Shown one piece after another: positions 23,286-35,509 of a stretch of DNA of 64,000 nt. The position numbers and the translations under genes were made by a program. The notes beneath the pieces were generated by a model. The model was given only the letters and a program-made list of their open reading frames with translations. It ran no database searches and was not told the origin of the DNA. How positions within the stretch are numbered: the stretch's first letter is position 1; each line of letters begins with the position of its first letter. Origin of the DNA: Desarmillaria ectypa (taxonomy: Eukaryota; Basidiomycota; Agaricomycetes; Agaricales; Physalacriaceae). The stretch is from assembly GCA_030407005.1 (NCBI GenBank), contig JAUDYN010000010.1:372001-436000 (forward strand), given 5' to 3'.

Positions 23286-25902
23286 ATGACTATCAACTAT
23301 CTGCCACCTGGCTTTGTCTTTTTGTCCCGAGCCCTCTTCTTCTTTGTTATCACCCCATCTTCGACTTTCTGGGTTCTCCAAACCTTAGCCGGTCTCAGTT
23401 TTCCTTTATGGGTTTCCTTTGTCGTCCCTCTGGCTTTACAGCTCATCTTTGTCGTGGTTCGCATCTGCTTCACGAGATTTATCGTCAAAAGGCATGCCGC
23501 TGCGCAAGGTGCTATCATGGCACCGAAAGTTCAAGGAAACAGTTTCTCCATCCTACAACAATTATTACACGGCTTTACGAACGGATATCCTAGTGCGTCT
23601 GCACTCTGGGAAGGGCTTCAAGCTAATGATCGAGTTACAATTAGGTGAAATATTCTATAAATGGAGTGAAGAATACGGAAACACCTTTTCTTTCAACACT
23701 TTTTCGGACAAACGGGTGAGTTCACGTTGCGGCATGTTTGCACCTCTCGTTCTGACGGCTACCTGAGATACTTACCACTGAACCAGAGCACATCAAGGTA
23801 AGCTGTGACAATCAATCACCTCATATTTCATTCTGCTAATATGCGCGTTCAGGCCATCCTAGCGACCCAATTTCAAGACTTCCAAAAAGGTTTGCCATGA
23901 CTAGCTCGCTCGCGTTTACTATTTGACTATCGGTTAGGCCATGTCCTTTACGTTGCTGCGGAATCCCTTCTTGGTGCGGGAGTTTTCAACTCAGATGGTG
24001 AGCTCCGCACATTTTGCGCCACCGCATGCTCAGCATCTCCCTGAAATAGGTGATATTTGGAAGTGAGTGTACCCTGAGCTGTCCTTCAACATGTGCTAAA
24101 CATCCCATTAGGTTTCATCGAACAATGACGAGACCCCTCTTCAACAAGGACAGAATTTCAGACTTTGACAACTTCGAGAGACACGCCGTCAGTACGATCT
24201 CTCAAATCAAATCGAGATTAAAGGAAGGATATCCGGTCGATTTTCAGGTTAGTGGCCTAAACGTTCGGCCCGTACATCACTCTTCTCATACCAAGTTAAC
24301 AACAATAGGATGTTGTCGCCCGCTTTACTCTGGATTCCGCTACCGAATATCTGTTTGGGAAAGATGTCAACTCGACATCCGCGGGCCTCCCTTACCCAGC
24401 TCGATCTCCGTTGGCCGTAAACCCACATTTTGTCAATCACGCATCTAATGTGTTCGTCAAAGCATTTGCAGCAGCACAAGAACAGAGTGCTATTCGACTC
24501 CAGAGAGGGCAGTACTGGCCGATTTTCGAATTCAGCGCTGATGCAGTAAAACCGCTTCGGCAAGTCGTTAATGAGTTTGTCGAGCCTCTGCTAGTCGAGG
24601 CACTCAATCCAAGGGCCAAAACTGACAAGCCGGTGGATAATGAGAAAGACTCGAATAAAAACATGTCCCTGCTGGCCCGTCTTGTGGAGAATACTAATGG
24701 TATGTGTCACTTTCTCTCAATCGCTGATCGAAATAGCTAACGACGATGTCTAGATACCAAGTTGATTCGAGATGAACTTGTGAACATCCTGGTCGCTGGT
24801 AGAGACACCGTAAGCTTCGATTCGGCTCTATTTGAATGAACTTATGAATAACTTGAATGTAGACGGCCTCCCTTTTGACTTTTGCGGTGTATATGATGTG
24901 CGAACATCCGGAAATGGCCACTCGCTTACGATCTGAGATCCTCGAGAAGGTTGGTACAAGGGCGCCTACTTATGAGGACATTCGTGATATGAAATATTTG
25001 CGATCATTCCTGAATGGTACGGTCGTCGACGACTCTATTTCAATTGTTTCTGACTATTTCTATCTAGAGACTTTAAGACTGTATCCACCTGTGTGAGTGA
25101 ACAAAATTTGTGAAAATGAAGGAGACTAAACGTGTGAAACGTCAGCCCCACGAATGGCCGGTAGGTTTTATCGCTTCTTCTTGTGGATTGTCATGACAGC
25201 CTCACATAGCACGTCGAAACTGGCTACTATCCTTCCGAACAAAGGACACGCACCGTATTACGTTCCGAATGATACGAGGTCAATATTTTGTTCGTATCCC
25301 CTTGGGTTGATCTGAATCTGCCGATGCGATACTATAGGGTGGTATATTCTGTTTTCTTGATGCATCGACGGACGGACTTATGGGGCCCTGATGGTAGGAT
25401 TCTGAGCACATCGTTATCTCTTCTGTGCTGATTCAAGCGTAATCCCAGCTCTCGAATTTGATCCGGATCGATTCCTCGATCAACGCTTGCATAAATATTT
25501 GACTCCGAACCCATATATATTCGTCCCATTTAACGCAGGTCCAAGAATTTGCCTTGGCCAACAGGTGAGAACGTTAAGTCTCGAGTTTATGTTTTAAGAC
25601 CTTCTTAAATCATCTCGTTAGTTTGCTTATAACGAGGCTTCGTATTATCTTATTCGACTCCTCCAAACGTTCTCTTCTTTCAGTCTCGCTATGGACGCTC
25701 AACCTGCCGAAGGAATTCCTCCCAAGAGTTGGACAAAGACTCCTGGAACGACTAAAGGGCGAGACAAGATCATGTTCGGTTTGCATTTGACAATGTATGC
25801 TAAGGTAAGTTGTACGAAGCATCTGGCGTTCGTCTTGAAATGACCTTGGCTCGATAGGCGGGTCTGTGGGTCAGAATGGAAGAAGCGAGAGATGACGTGT
25901 GA
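23286..25902 (+). CDS. Cytochrome P450 copy 4 (CYP63/CYP52-clan-like), intact
   Basis: ATG at 23286 (MTINYLPPG). Spliced order: N-terminal anchor (residues ~10-60 strongly hydrophobic), [62 protein letters not shown] (~24115), [15 protein letters not shown]-helix AGRDT (~24797), [27 protein letters not shown] (~25070), micro-exon [58 protein letters not shown] (~25530-25565), and a tail [12 protein letters not shown] with stop at 25900-25902. All splice sites examined are GT-AG. From FHRTM onward it is nearly identical to copy 3, introns included, while the first third is clearly diverged. The gene converges on the BTB gene, whose stop lies only ~70 bp downstream. Confidence 0.9.
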
Positions 25903-25972
25903 GGTTCCGGTGGATTCGAGTTATACACGTGATAAATCTGAAGAATATAGTATGAAAAATGACCAGACAGCC

Positions 25973-27983
25973 TTAGGGAATCGGCAATCGAGGACGCAAG
26001 ACACGAGTCACTTGCTTCAGAACGTCCGCGCCATGTGGGAGCTGACCATCCGCCACAATGTCTATCATCCTCTCCCACTCGCCTCGTACTGTCGGATGAA
26101 CAAAATGGTCCAGCAGAACCTTCAGTTCCATTTCGAATATCTCCGGGTGACTAAAACGACGGACGCGTCAGTGGACCCGATGATAATCCTAAAGACCACG
26201 CCATACTCTGTAGTGAATTTCGAGAAGATCTCCGTAATAATGTTTGCAGGCCCGAGCTGAGAGCGTAAATTATCGAATGCGTGCTTCTTTAGACCCTCAT
26301 GACTGGCCTGAAGCATACGGGTTCAGACACTCCGATAGAGGAAAAGAACAATATCGTACTTTTACTGCAAGGCGATACATTGATTTGGGAGAACATGCAT
26401 CACCGACGTTGTATGAGCGTCCACCGCTGGATTTGAGCGGGATGAAAGCGACCTCCTTGGAGTACATATATACTATCAAGGCTCGGAAACTAAACGGGTG
26501 GTGGATCGATGTCAATGAATCATTGCTTAGGCAGAGATATAGGGCTACGTACGTCCTGAAAGCCACGTCATTGACTAAAGCCAGGCGTGTAAAAGACGCT
26601 GGAGCTTTCTCTTGAGGATCCGCTCTGTCGGTGAGGTAGTCGTCTGCACGATGATTCATAACCTCTGCGGATCGACCCATAGATTCATCACAGATGGGGG
26701 ATTCTGTCTTCTCATGTTCAGAAACGCAGGAACCGTTAGACTTTCTGCAGGATAGAGAGTCAATCTCGGCACAAGAATGAAGGCTCTTGATGGGCAACTT
26801 TTTACAAAGTGGCGAACCAGCGTCTACGTCGAGTATCGATCCTGCAGACGACTTTTCACTGCGAGGAAATTTGGGTGGCCCGGGCTGGACTGTGTCCAGA
26901 TTTGTAATATTAACGGGAGATAAAGCAGGGGAAAGTGATTCCGGTCGCGGTTCTCTGGTAGTGATGTCAGACATCACTCCGGGAATGTCGCAAGGGGGAT
27001 CCTCGCCCAAGTCAGATTCGAGATCACTGTCTTCGTCATAGGGATACTGATAGACGCCTTGGGAATGAGGACCGTCTCCGACAAGAGAACCACTAATACC
27101 TAGAAAGAGGATGTATATTAGTATTCATGAAGAAAGCAGCGCCTAGACAGAACTTACAGCTCTCCAAGAACGCGCTACGGCCTTTCAAAATGCTGCTGCT
27201 TGCATAAATGGGACGGCGGTTGCATACGGATGTTCCGTGTTTACGCGTAAAAAGCATGAACTTGACGTCAACGGGAAAGCTGCCGTCGAGTGTGGCTCTA
27301 ATGGCCTTGAACATCGGCAAAGAGATCGTTCGAGGGACTTCGGAGAAAGGCTCTGAGCCCGAAAAGGATAGTGTGATGACCAGATCAATGAGGATTTCAC
27401 CCAATGGAAGGGCAAGATCGCAGCGTCCTAGTGGGATGGTGCTTTGATTTTGGGGCACGCAGTCCTCTCGGTCATTCTCCAGCACTGCGAGAATGCAATC
27501 GTCCCTCCTGAACGACGCATGAATCGAATGGTTTCCAGGTGGAAACCCAGCCGGGCCTGACTGAAGCGAGGCGTGCACTACGACGACACTCTGATCACTA
27601 ACGATATATCGCGCAGTCTTGGGCTTTAGCCCCTTCTTTTTACGGACCGAAACAGGTTCCCGACAAAGATCAAGATTGAAACTCCACCCCATGCCGCACA
27701 CAGGGCTAGAGGGAGGCCGGTAGTCATTTTCACCTACGATGGCGAATGTGGACTTGATTTGTAGCGGATTCATGGACCATTGCTCTCGTCCCACCAAATC
27801 TAGGCTGATATTTGGAGCTGAAGATGGACGAGGAGAAGATGGGATCGGTGGCTCCGCCCTTGGGGTTGGTGACAAGTTTGGCGTGTTTGCCGTCGGAGTG
27901 TTTGGCCACGTTTGGCATATACTTTCTGGGTCCAACGAGGGAACAAAAATGGGAGAAGGTGGATCTCGAATGCTCCAAGACAT
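25973..27983 (-). CDS. BTB/POZ-like domain protein
   Basis: ATG at 27983 (MSWSIRDPPSP), stop at 25973. An N-terminal proline/serine-rich stretch (~residues 10-60) precedes a MATH-like or unknown region, then BTB-like pieces: FPVDVKFMLFTRKH with ASSSILKGRSAFLES (~27270-27150), an acidic spacer exon (~27050-26640), then after an intron with donor gtacgt IVYMYSKEVAFIPLKSS (~26480) and CSPKSMYRLAVK (~26370), followed by EGLKKHAFDNLRSQL and an ADGQLPHGADVLKQV tail. This layout (split BTB, CSPKSMYRLADKY-type motif, then a tail with PHG) belongs to an expanded Agaricomycete BTB family, probably adaptor or ubiquitin-ligase-like proteins of unknown role. It shares a ~600-bp divergent promoter with the SET gene. 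Confidence 0.8.
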
Positions 27984-28590
27984 AGTAAAAGGGAGAGAGG
28001 GGAGTGGGATGAAGTTAGCGGCCTGAAGTAAAGCTGCAAGGCAGCCATGAGGCCCGTAGATTTGGGGCTGCTTCGAATAAGCGCCGGCATAGTACAGACA
28101 CCGAAAATAAGCGTACCTATCGTTGAGCATAATCAGCATCTTTATACTTGACTATATGTAATAGATTTACTTTGTAATAGGCTGGACTAGATGATGTTCC
28201 CACACAAACGATCTTTGTCATGAGCAAGGTGGCTCGGTTACGGCGAAGGAACGTTGTCGATGAAGGAGCTATCCCGTTTATACTTCAAGCAGCTGCAGAG
28301 AAGTGATCCCATAGAGCCGCATTGTCATTTACTTCATTTTGTTGCAAGTAGATCCCGACTGAAAGCACCATTCCGGAAGAATTGAAGCAGAGATCTGATA
28401 AAATTATTCGGCAAATACCAAGCACTGTTCGGCAGGCGGTAACCTCGGCAACGAGAGGCATGACGTAATAATGCTTTGTCATTTGATGGATGGAGGGTTG
28501 CTGGTCCGTGCATCCTTGTTGTTTTCCCTCCTTCACCCATATTCGCCGATACGAGAACGACGACTGTATATATGCGAGCTCAGTCCCGTA
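27984..28590. promoter_or_regulatory. Divergent promoter region between the BTB and SET3-like genes
   Basis: 607 bp separate the two start codons. A TATA-like tgtatatatg lies at ~28565-28574, only ~20 bp from the ATG used for the SET gene. Either that gene starts transcription very close to its ATG, or the ATG is further downstream. No other motif stands out. Confidence 0.4.
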
Positions 28591-30968
28591 ATGAATGACC
28601 GCGACTACTCGAGGAGCTCATCGAGCTCGAGCAGCAGCAGGAATGGTAATGGCGCCACAATTACATCCCATTACATTTCACCCTGTGCTTCCTCTTCTTC
28701 ACCCCGTGCTTCTACCTCAACGACGACCAAACAAATATTCTCTCCCGACGACCCTACACTCCGGTGCATATGTGAACTGCCGCATGATGACGGGTTTGGA
28801 TTTAGCATTGGCTGCGAGGACTGCTTGAGGTAGGCAGCACTCTCATATTTCTTCCAGCTTGCGCTCACAAGTATTTCATTTTACCTTTCTTCTGCAAACT
28901 CTATTCCGAAATTGGTTTACCAAAACGTTTGCCTTTGCTTAGATGGTGCCATGCCGCATGTTTTGGGATTTACGCTGGAGTCAACGAACCCGACGAGTGG
29001 CGCTGCTGGGTATGCAAGGGGGAGGGCGGGAGCAGGCGACGAGGCGACGAGGTGGACGAAGAAGAAGAACGGCAGACATACGTTCGTATCGAGCAGGATA
29101 TCCTCCGGCTGCATTCCCCCAACCATTCGCCTACGCCACATTCCAGCCCCCCAGCGGCGTCGGACCCCCACCTTACATACCTCTTGCATTTACCTTCTCC
29201 GCCTGATTCTGTCCTTCCACCGACGTATACGTTGCATACCGCCCAGTGTGTCGGTCCAGGGACGTTTCTTATCCCTTATCTCTCAGTGGTCACAAGTGCC
29301 CGGTCGTACGTAGAGGATCCGCTAAACGGGTACGCATACGCACGGGTCCCGAGGGTATTTGTCCATCTTATTCCTTCACATGATGATTCCGATGATTGTG
29401 GTGTGGCTCTCGATGCTCGGCTTGCGGGCAATGCTGCTCGGTGGATTCGCTCAGGGTGTTATCCCAATGCCGAAATACACGAAAACGAAGAGGGTGGATG
29501 GGGTGTGTATGCAATGCGAGAGCTGAGTGCCGGAGATGAGATAGTGCTAGGATGGGAATGGGACGATGCTCATCCCATACATGGTGGCGAGGAAGGGAAG
29601 CTCGAAGCTGTCGATGCCTTGGAGGGAGCGTTCATGACCTGCGCATGTGACGGTAGGATGGGCTGTGCACTCGAGGCGATGCACAGAGGCGATTGGAAGG
29701 CTGGAAATCTAGGACCGTTGGTCGGGAAACAGAGAGGATTCAAGACGAGGGTCAGGGAGCGGGGTGGTGTTGAGATTGTACCAGGAAAGGGAAAGCAGAA
29801 GCGAAAGGAAGTGAAGAAGGAAGTCTTGCTGGTGGAGAAAACGTCAGAACAAGGAGGGGTAGTACCACCCAAGATGAGGAAAGGTCAAGCACGGATGCCG
29901 ACGTCGCCTTCACCATTAAGCCCGACAGGTGCATTCGCCAAACTGTCGTTAACGTCTCCAATTTCCAGGAATGACGATCCGACAATGTTACCTTGGACTC
30001 ACGATTCCCAACCGACATCACCCGTACCACCGGCACTCTCGAGGCGAAGGCAAAAATCGCCTGGTTCGACACCGGATATACTAAGCACAGACACATTAGA
30101 AAGCATGTACGTTGATTCTCCGCCAACGGCAAACCCATCGAATGCGCCCATCTCTTGTGTACCTCTGCGACCTCCTTTGCCCAGGCGAAGACGGCCAAAA
30201 AAATTACAATCGGCGTCACCTAATCAGACTGACGACAGTCCGCCGCCGCCGCCGCCAAGGGTCGACAACGACAGCTCGAAGATCGAAGCTCCTCGACGAC
30301 CTTCACTACCGAAACGAAGGCCGCGAGCAAAAGAATCGCCCGATTCCACACCAGACACCCCGCCTCTAGAAACTCCTGACGGGATGATAGTCGATTTGCC
30401 ACTGCCAATGCCTAATGTCCCGGTAGTGGAGCCAGCTGTCATGAGTCCAGGAAAGAAAAGGAAGGAACCGGATACTGAGTCGCTGACACGTCTTAAATCA
30501 CCGTCGCCTATGGTGAGGACCCCCTCACCTGATATCCCCGGTCTGTTCCTTGTATCACCCAAGACGCCGCCATCACACAACTCTCCAGCTTCATTCCCGT
30601 CGTCCGCTTCTCCCACAATCAGGGCTCAACTATTCTCCTCGCATTCGCATTCTCCTTCATCGCCGCCATCACCTCCATCAAGCATATCAAATTCACTCCC
30701 CCAGATGAAATCGGAGCCAAACCCCAACTCGCCACAAAAGCGCCGTAAGATGACGCTAGATGATTGGAAGAAGGAGCGGGAGAAGAAGAAAGTGGGGAAG
30801 GGGGAGAGTGGGCCGGCACCTGTTGTTGTTAAGCGAGAGGAGGAGGAGCCGTCATTGAGGATGACGTCTATACCGATACCAATACCAGTTCCGAGGGCCC
30901 CACGAGCGATGACGATCCCAGGAGCGCCACGGGCCCCAAGAGCGATGATGGGTGGCGGGTGGGGGTGA
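28591..30968 (+). CDS. PHD finger + SET domain protein (SET3/MLL5 type)
   Basis: Probable nuclear chromatin reader resembling yeast Set3, a subunit of a histone deacetylase complex. Two exons (28591-28829 and 28943-30968), about 755 aa. Residues ~58-107 form a PHD finger split by the intron: CxC (CIC), CEDC, WCHAACF, WRCWVC. Residues ~165-290 form a SET domain: LAGNAARWIRSGCYPNAEI matches the N-H-S-C-x-P-N-type core, but with SGC-x-PNAE in place of NHSC, and ends AGDEIVLGWEWDD. As in Set3 and MLL5, the canonical NHSC and Tyr catalytic residues are not evident, so methyltransferase activity is doubtful. The remaining ~400 residues are Ser/Pro-rich low complexity with repeated RRPSLPKRRP-like blocks and a basic C-terminus, probably disordered. 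It converges on the NLR gene. A decayed partial copy lies at ~38.1-38.8 kb. Confidence 0.85.
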
Positions 30969-31406
30969 TACGATTTATTGTTTGCTCTGAACAGCTTTCA
31001 TATTCGAATAATTTATGTGCTATTTCTTTGTTGTACCGGTATGTACCCTGGCGTGTATGTATGTGATTGCTCATGTAGAAATTTCATTCAATTCCAACAC
31101 GGGATAATCAATACCGCTCAGTGGTGCTGTGTTATTCCCCGAAAGTGGAATGCTGATTTTGAACTGGAGTTATCCGTTCCCGACAGAGATTGACAGTATC
31201 GCTGATGCACGTCGGAAGTTAGTTGCAGCTTTCGACTATAAACTATACCGATTTGATCAGGTGTTCATTGACGGAGGACACTCCCAAAAAATGGACAGCG
31301 CCAATAATTCTGAACTTCTTTCGATTTTTCGAAAATTTTATGAACACTTCGTCGAAATGTACACATTTCCAAAAGAAAAACATACTGTAACTAAGGTACT
31401 GACATA
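30969..31406. other. 3'-3' spacer between the SET3-like and NLR genes
   Basis: 438 bp, AT-richer than the flanking coding sequence, containing presumed terminators of both convergent genes. No further feature seen. Confidence 0.4.
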
Positions 31407-34400
31407 CTATAAGTCTCCAATATCCCATACCATCATACTTGTATCAATCGCGTTACAGGTGAGAACTCTCGTTCCATCTGGAGTAACCTTCATATAATGG
31501 GACCACGTGGGATCCTCCGGAATGCCATGGGAAAAGAGAATGTCACCCGTCACCAAACTTTGGATGATCAAGCGTTTGCGGAGTATACAGGCAATCTTCG
31601 ACCCTCCAAGAAACAAGACAGCTACGTCGCGCGCTACATGATTCATTACAGCAATGATCTTACCGCCCAAGGTCATGTCATATACACGCATCACTGCAGA
31701 AGACCCGCCAAGAAGTACGATTTTTGATCCATCATCAGAGACACCCTTAAGCAACGCATCAGTGCAAAGAGGGTCGAAAACAGCAGCACCTGTCCGTGCA
31801 TCATATAGTTGTATAGTGTCATCGTGATCCCTCAATATAATCATCGATCCATCTCGACAAACATGTAGTTCTTGATATGCCGGAATCGAGGTCCACGTGA
31901 AGTTGTCCTCTTGGCCGATGGCAATCTTCATGAAATATCCGACATTGTGCACAAGGACAACACCGGTGTCGTATTCAAAGGTTGAGAAATCGTTGGATGA
32001 AAAATGAGACAATGATAATGCGTACGTTTTGAAAGTTCGAGTTCGCAAGTCAAAGAGAACCAAATAAAGCCACGAAGGGTTGCCAATGGACCCCTGTGAA
32101 ACATAGTCGTGGAGGGGTAGCATTATGAATTCTGACGTTGGTGGAGCCGTCGCAAGTTTATATTCAAAGAAGATCATTGAACGTCCCGCTCCGGTATGGG
32201 ACAAATGGTCATCATCAAAGAATGAAGCTTGCATATGGTGTATCTCCGACGATGATTTCTGTTGTCCTGTATCAATCTCCCACTGCATTATCATGAGTGG
32301 AGATATGCTCCTGTTCAAGGTCGTGAGACTGTTGGATTCCGGAATGAGGATGAATGTATTTTCTGCGCCTGGTTTGATGCACGAGAGAAGCCGCTCTTTG
32401 TCGGGGGATGCAGGGAGATCCGAAGCGTTTGACTGCTCCCAGGCCTTGCGAATGACGTTACTGGATGGTGAAAGAGACATTGCGCGAGTGTAAATATATG
32501 ATGGTCCTGAAGGGCGGTACGCTTCATCCTCCAATGTCCGGTATGCAAACATATAAGCATGGTAGAATAAAGTGCGAGACTCAGTGTCGCCAAATTGCTA
32601 GGCCCAAAATGATTAATTTGGACAATAAAGCTCACTTGAAAGACACGTACGTTGGACCAATTCATTACTGCCGACAAACTTGGGAGAGCACGATTATGTC
32701 TATACAGCTGCACCTTCAACCATGGAAGAAAGTGGCAACGGAAAAAGGAAGCAAATAGTTCTAAGCCACTCTCGTCGAAAGCATCGACATACCAGAATGC
32801 TCTAGACAACACGTATTGGGAAGTATACACCGGTGCCTTGAAGGTGTCATCCATACTGGGTCCGGATGACCACCTCTTCAGACACAATGCCGATGCAACC
32901 AGATACTGTTGAGCTAGTGCCTTGCGGTGCACAGTGACATCGACGAACCATTCGTCCCCGCATCGACTCTGGTCCTTCAAGAAATCGTCGAGGGACTTGT
33001 GCATGAGTCGGATAGAAGCATCCTCAGTTTCAGCTTCAGGAGTGAGTACGCTTCCTAGCATAGACACGATGTGACGCGAAGGAGGGCTGCCTTCGCCTAG
33101 TAGGACAATGTGATCAAGGACGTCCTCTGTAATTCCTGGAGGCGTCCTGACCGCCAATATAGCGCCTAGAACATTACGCACACACTTCTTGATGTCCGCA
33201 TTGGTGCCTGGGCTCTCGATTTGAGACACAACAGTATTCAGAGCGGTGCGATATAAGGTCGTCAGAGCCTCCGTGGCATCACTAGGGATATCTGTGGATA
33301 GGACAGCCTCTATCCTTGATATCCCCGGCCAGCCCGAGACAAATTTCACAATAGTTGCTGCCCAAATGAACAAACCACTCGCCCGTTTCGTTAGCTTTCT
33401 GATAGCGTCCAGCTCTTTACACTTCGCTTGGAATTCCCTATCACCTACAGTCGCGAACTGTCGTTCCAAGTAGAACTGAATATCACGGTTTACGTCTTCC
33501 ATGTCGGTATCCAATTGGAGCGGATATATCCAGTGTTTTTCCTTGAACGCCGTAGCTATGACACGAACCGGTCGGCTAGAAACAATGAGCCGCATAAAGG
33601 GAAGTTTTGGACCAAATCCCTCAGCGAGTACAGCCAACACTTCATTAGATGCGTCACACTCGTCCAATCCATCGATGATAACTACCAAGGGTCCTTCATC
33701 AACAAGATCAGTGACACGTTCAAGCGGACCACGAAGTAGAAGCTGAAACTGAGCAGACGGGTCCGACATGGTCACCACCGATCGTGATGTCTGGATAACT
33801 GTGGAGATAGCCATCCCAATCCGGTCGTCGAACATTCCCAAGGCATATGCGATGCTGCTGATTAGCTTGCTGGCATTCGAATACTCGATCCGGTCGTAGC
33901 GAACAAATACCGCAAGCCGACTGCGTCCTCCGATGTCCGCAGTGAGTAAGTCATGGAGAGTTCCCATCAAAGAGCTCTTCCCGGTTCCCGCCAATCCTTT
34001 GCACCACATCGTCCCGCCGTTACACTGGGCAATCCACGACATCATCCTGTTGATTGTCTCAACACGTGTTCCTTGCATACACGTCGACTTTGGGCCTAGC
34101 TCTTTAGGTGATTTGAGGCATTGTAATTGCTCTCTCATGACTAAAGGCCTCAACGGTCAGTGCTTAGAATGAATTGCAGTTGAAAAATAGCGCACTCTGA
34201 GCATCCACACGCTCCTGGACACCGATCACAAGCTCCCTGACACCGATCACAAGCTGCTGGACACCGAGAGTGACAATGATTGATTCCTTTGTGAATCCCA
34301 TGCTCAGCTGGCTCTTCAAGTCGATGAAGGCCTGACGAAATTTTTCGGTTTGGCCCGATACATTCATCGCAAAGAAACACTCTAAAAGAGCCATCAGATG

Positions 34401-35509
34401 TTATCGGTCGGTTGTGAATCGAAAATATACCTATCTCGCTCTTCTTTGCATATCCTTCAATGAAAATAGCGCACTCGATGGTCTGCTTGAACAAAGAACT
34501 ATAGATTCCATGCAAACCATCACGCTGCTCTAAGATATCATCCCTGCTGAATGCTTCATATACTGATATCATGTCCTTGTAAAGATCACATATCGCTTGT
34601 TTCGTGTCACGTTGATTCTTTAGCACCTGCGTCTATGATGTGAAGATATCCGTGAACTGGGAATACCGTTAACAGCCCACCTCAAATCCGATAGACAGAA
34701 ATCCCCAAGCAACGGTAGCCGCGGGGTGCGCCTTGGGAAGAGGCTCGTAAAGTAGTATAATCGACTTGTAGGATGTTACTTACCCCCGCGAGAACATCGA
34801 TCATGTTCTTCGCAGCATCGAACACATTTTGCACAGTTTCAATGCTATCCAGAAATTTGAAGCTTTCTGACGGTTCCTCGATGTTCGGGACAACGTCAAT
34901 CATGACATTCTTGGCGTTGTTCAACTCGCCGGATATTTTGAGGACTGCGACCTCGGAAGATCCATCAGAGAGATGTATATCAGCGCCTACAGATAAATCA
35001 GCATTTGTTAGAATAAAGAAAGAAACACAGCACGCACTCGTACTACTTCCTTCAAACAATTCTCCAAGTGTCTTCTCGACGTTGCCAAGGGCCTTGAAAC
35101 GCGGGCTCAGCCACGGACGACCGTAAAGCTCCCATAAAATCATAGTTTGCGGGTCGAAGTCACTTGTGCAATCATGAGGCATCCACCAACGTGAAATGGG
35201 CACATATACGACCTACAGCTTTATGCCTAAGGTCCACTTTGGCATGACGCCGACTCTATCGATCTTTATTACTTCTGTTGTTTGCTTCTCGTTGCCAGCA
35301 ATGATTTTCAGGCGAAACCTCGACTTTTTTGTGGACCGAATCTTGACGATTTCGATCTCTGTACAACACATTAATGCTGGACCAAGTATTCGAATGTACA
35401 TGACACGAACCACGGATGCAAAGGATTCGGCAACTACTACGAGGACATATGAGCACAGAAGTAAAAGAAGAAACAATGAAAGTGGAGCTAACCTTCCCTC
35501 ATTCGCCAT
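31407..35509 (-). CDS. NLR: C2-like domain + NACHT NTPase + C-terminal WD40-like region
   Basis: STAND-class signalling ATPase of the Agaricomycete NLR repertoire (self/non-self recognition or immunity-like roles inferred for the family). The N-terminal exons encode a C2-like fold: EIVKIRSTKKSRFRLKI, PKWTLGIK, then after an intron DFDPQTMILWELYGRPWLSP, then SSEVAVLKISGEL (~35380-34900). A linker follows, then NACHT with Walker A GLAGTGKSS (~33995-33970) and Walker B LVVIIDGLDECD (~33680-33640), RLIVSSRPVR sensor region, and a winged-helix-like stretch. After a ~38-nt intron (~32597-32634) the C-terminal ~380 residues look like worn WD40 repeats ending MMVWDIGDL. The 5' end is odd: ATG at 35509 (MANEGR) followed by a GT-AG intron gives a frameshift, because exon 1 is 17 nt where the relic at 37639 has 31 nt. 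Without splicing the frame stays open. Start and exon 1 are therefore uncertain. Confidence 0.8.

Noticed and set aside
29068..30960. Long alternative frames over the SET3-like gene (minus-strand ORFs of 60-155 codons)
   Set aside because: Shadows of low-complexity Ser/Pro/Arg-rich coding sequence; the plus-strand frame continues the PHD and SET domains.
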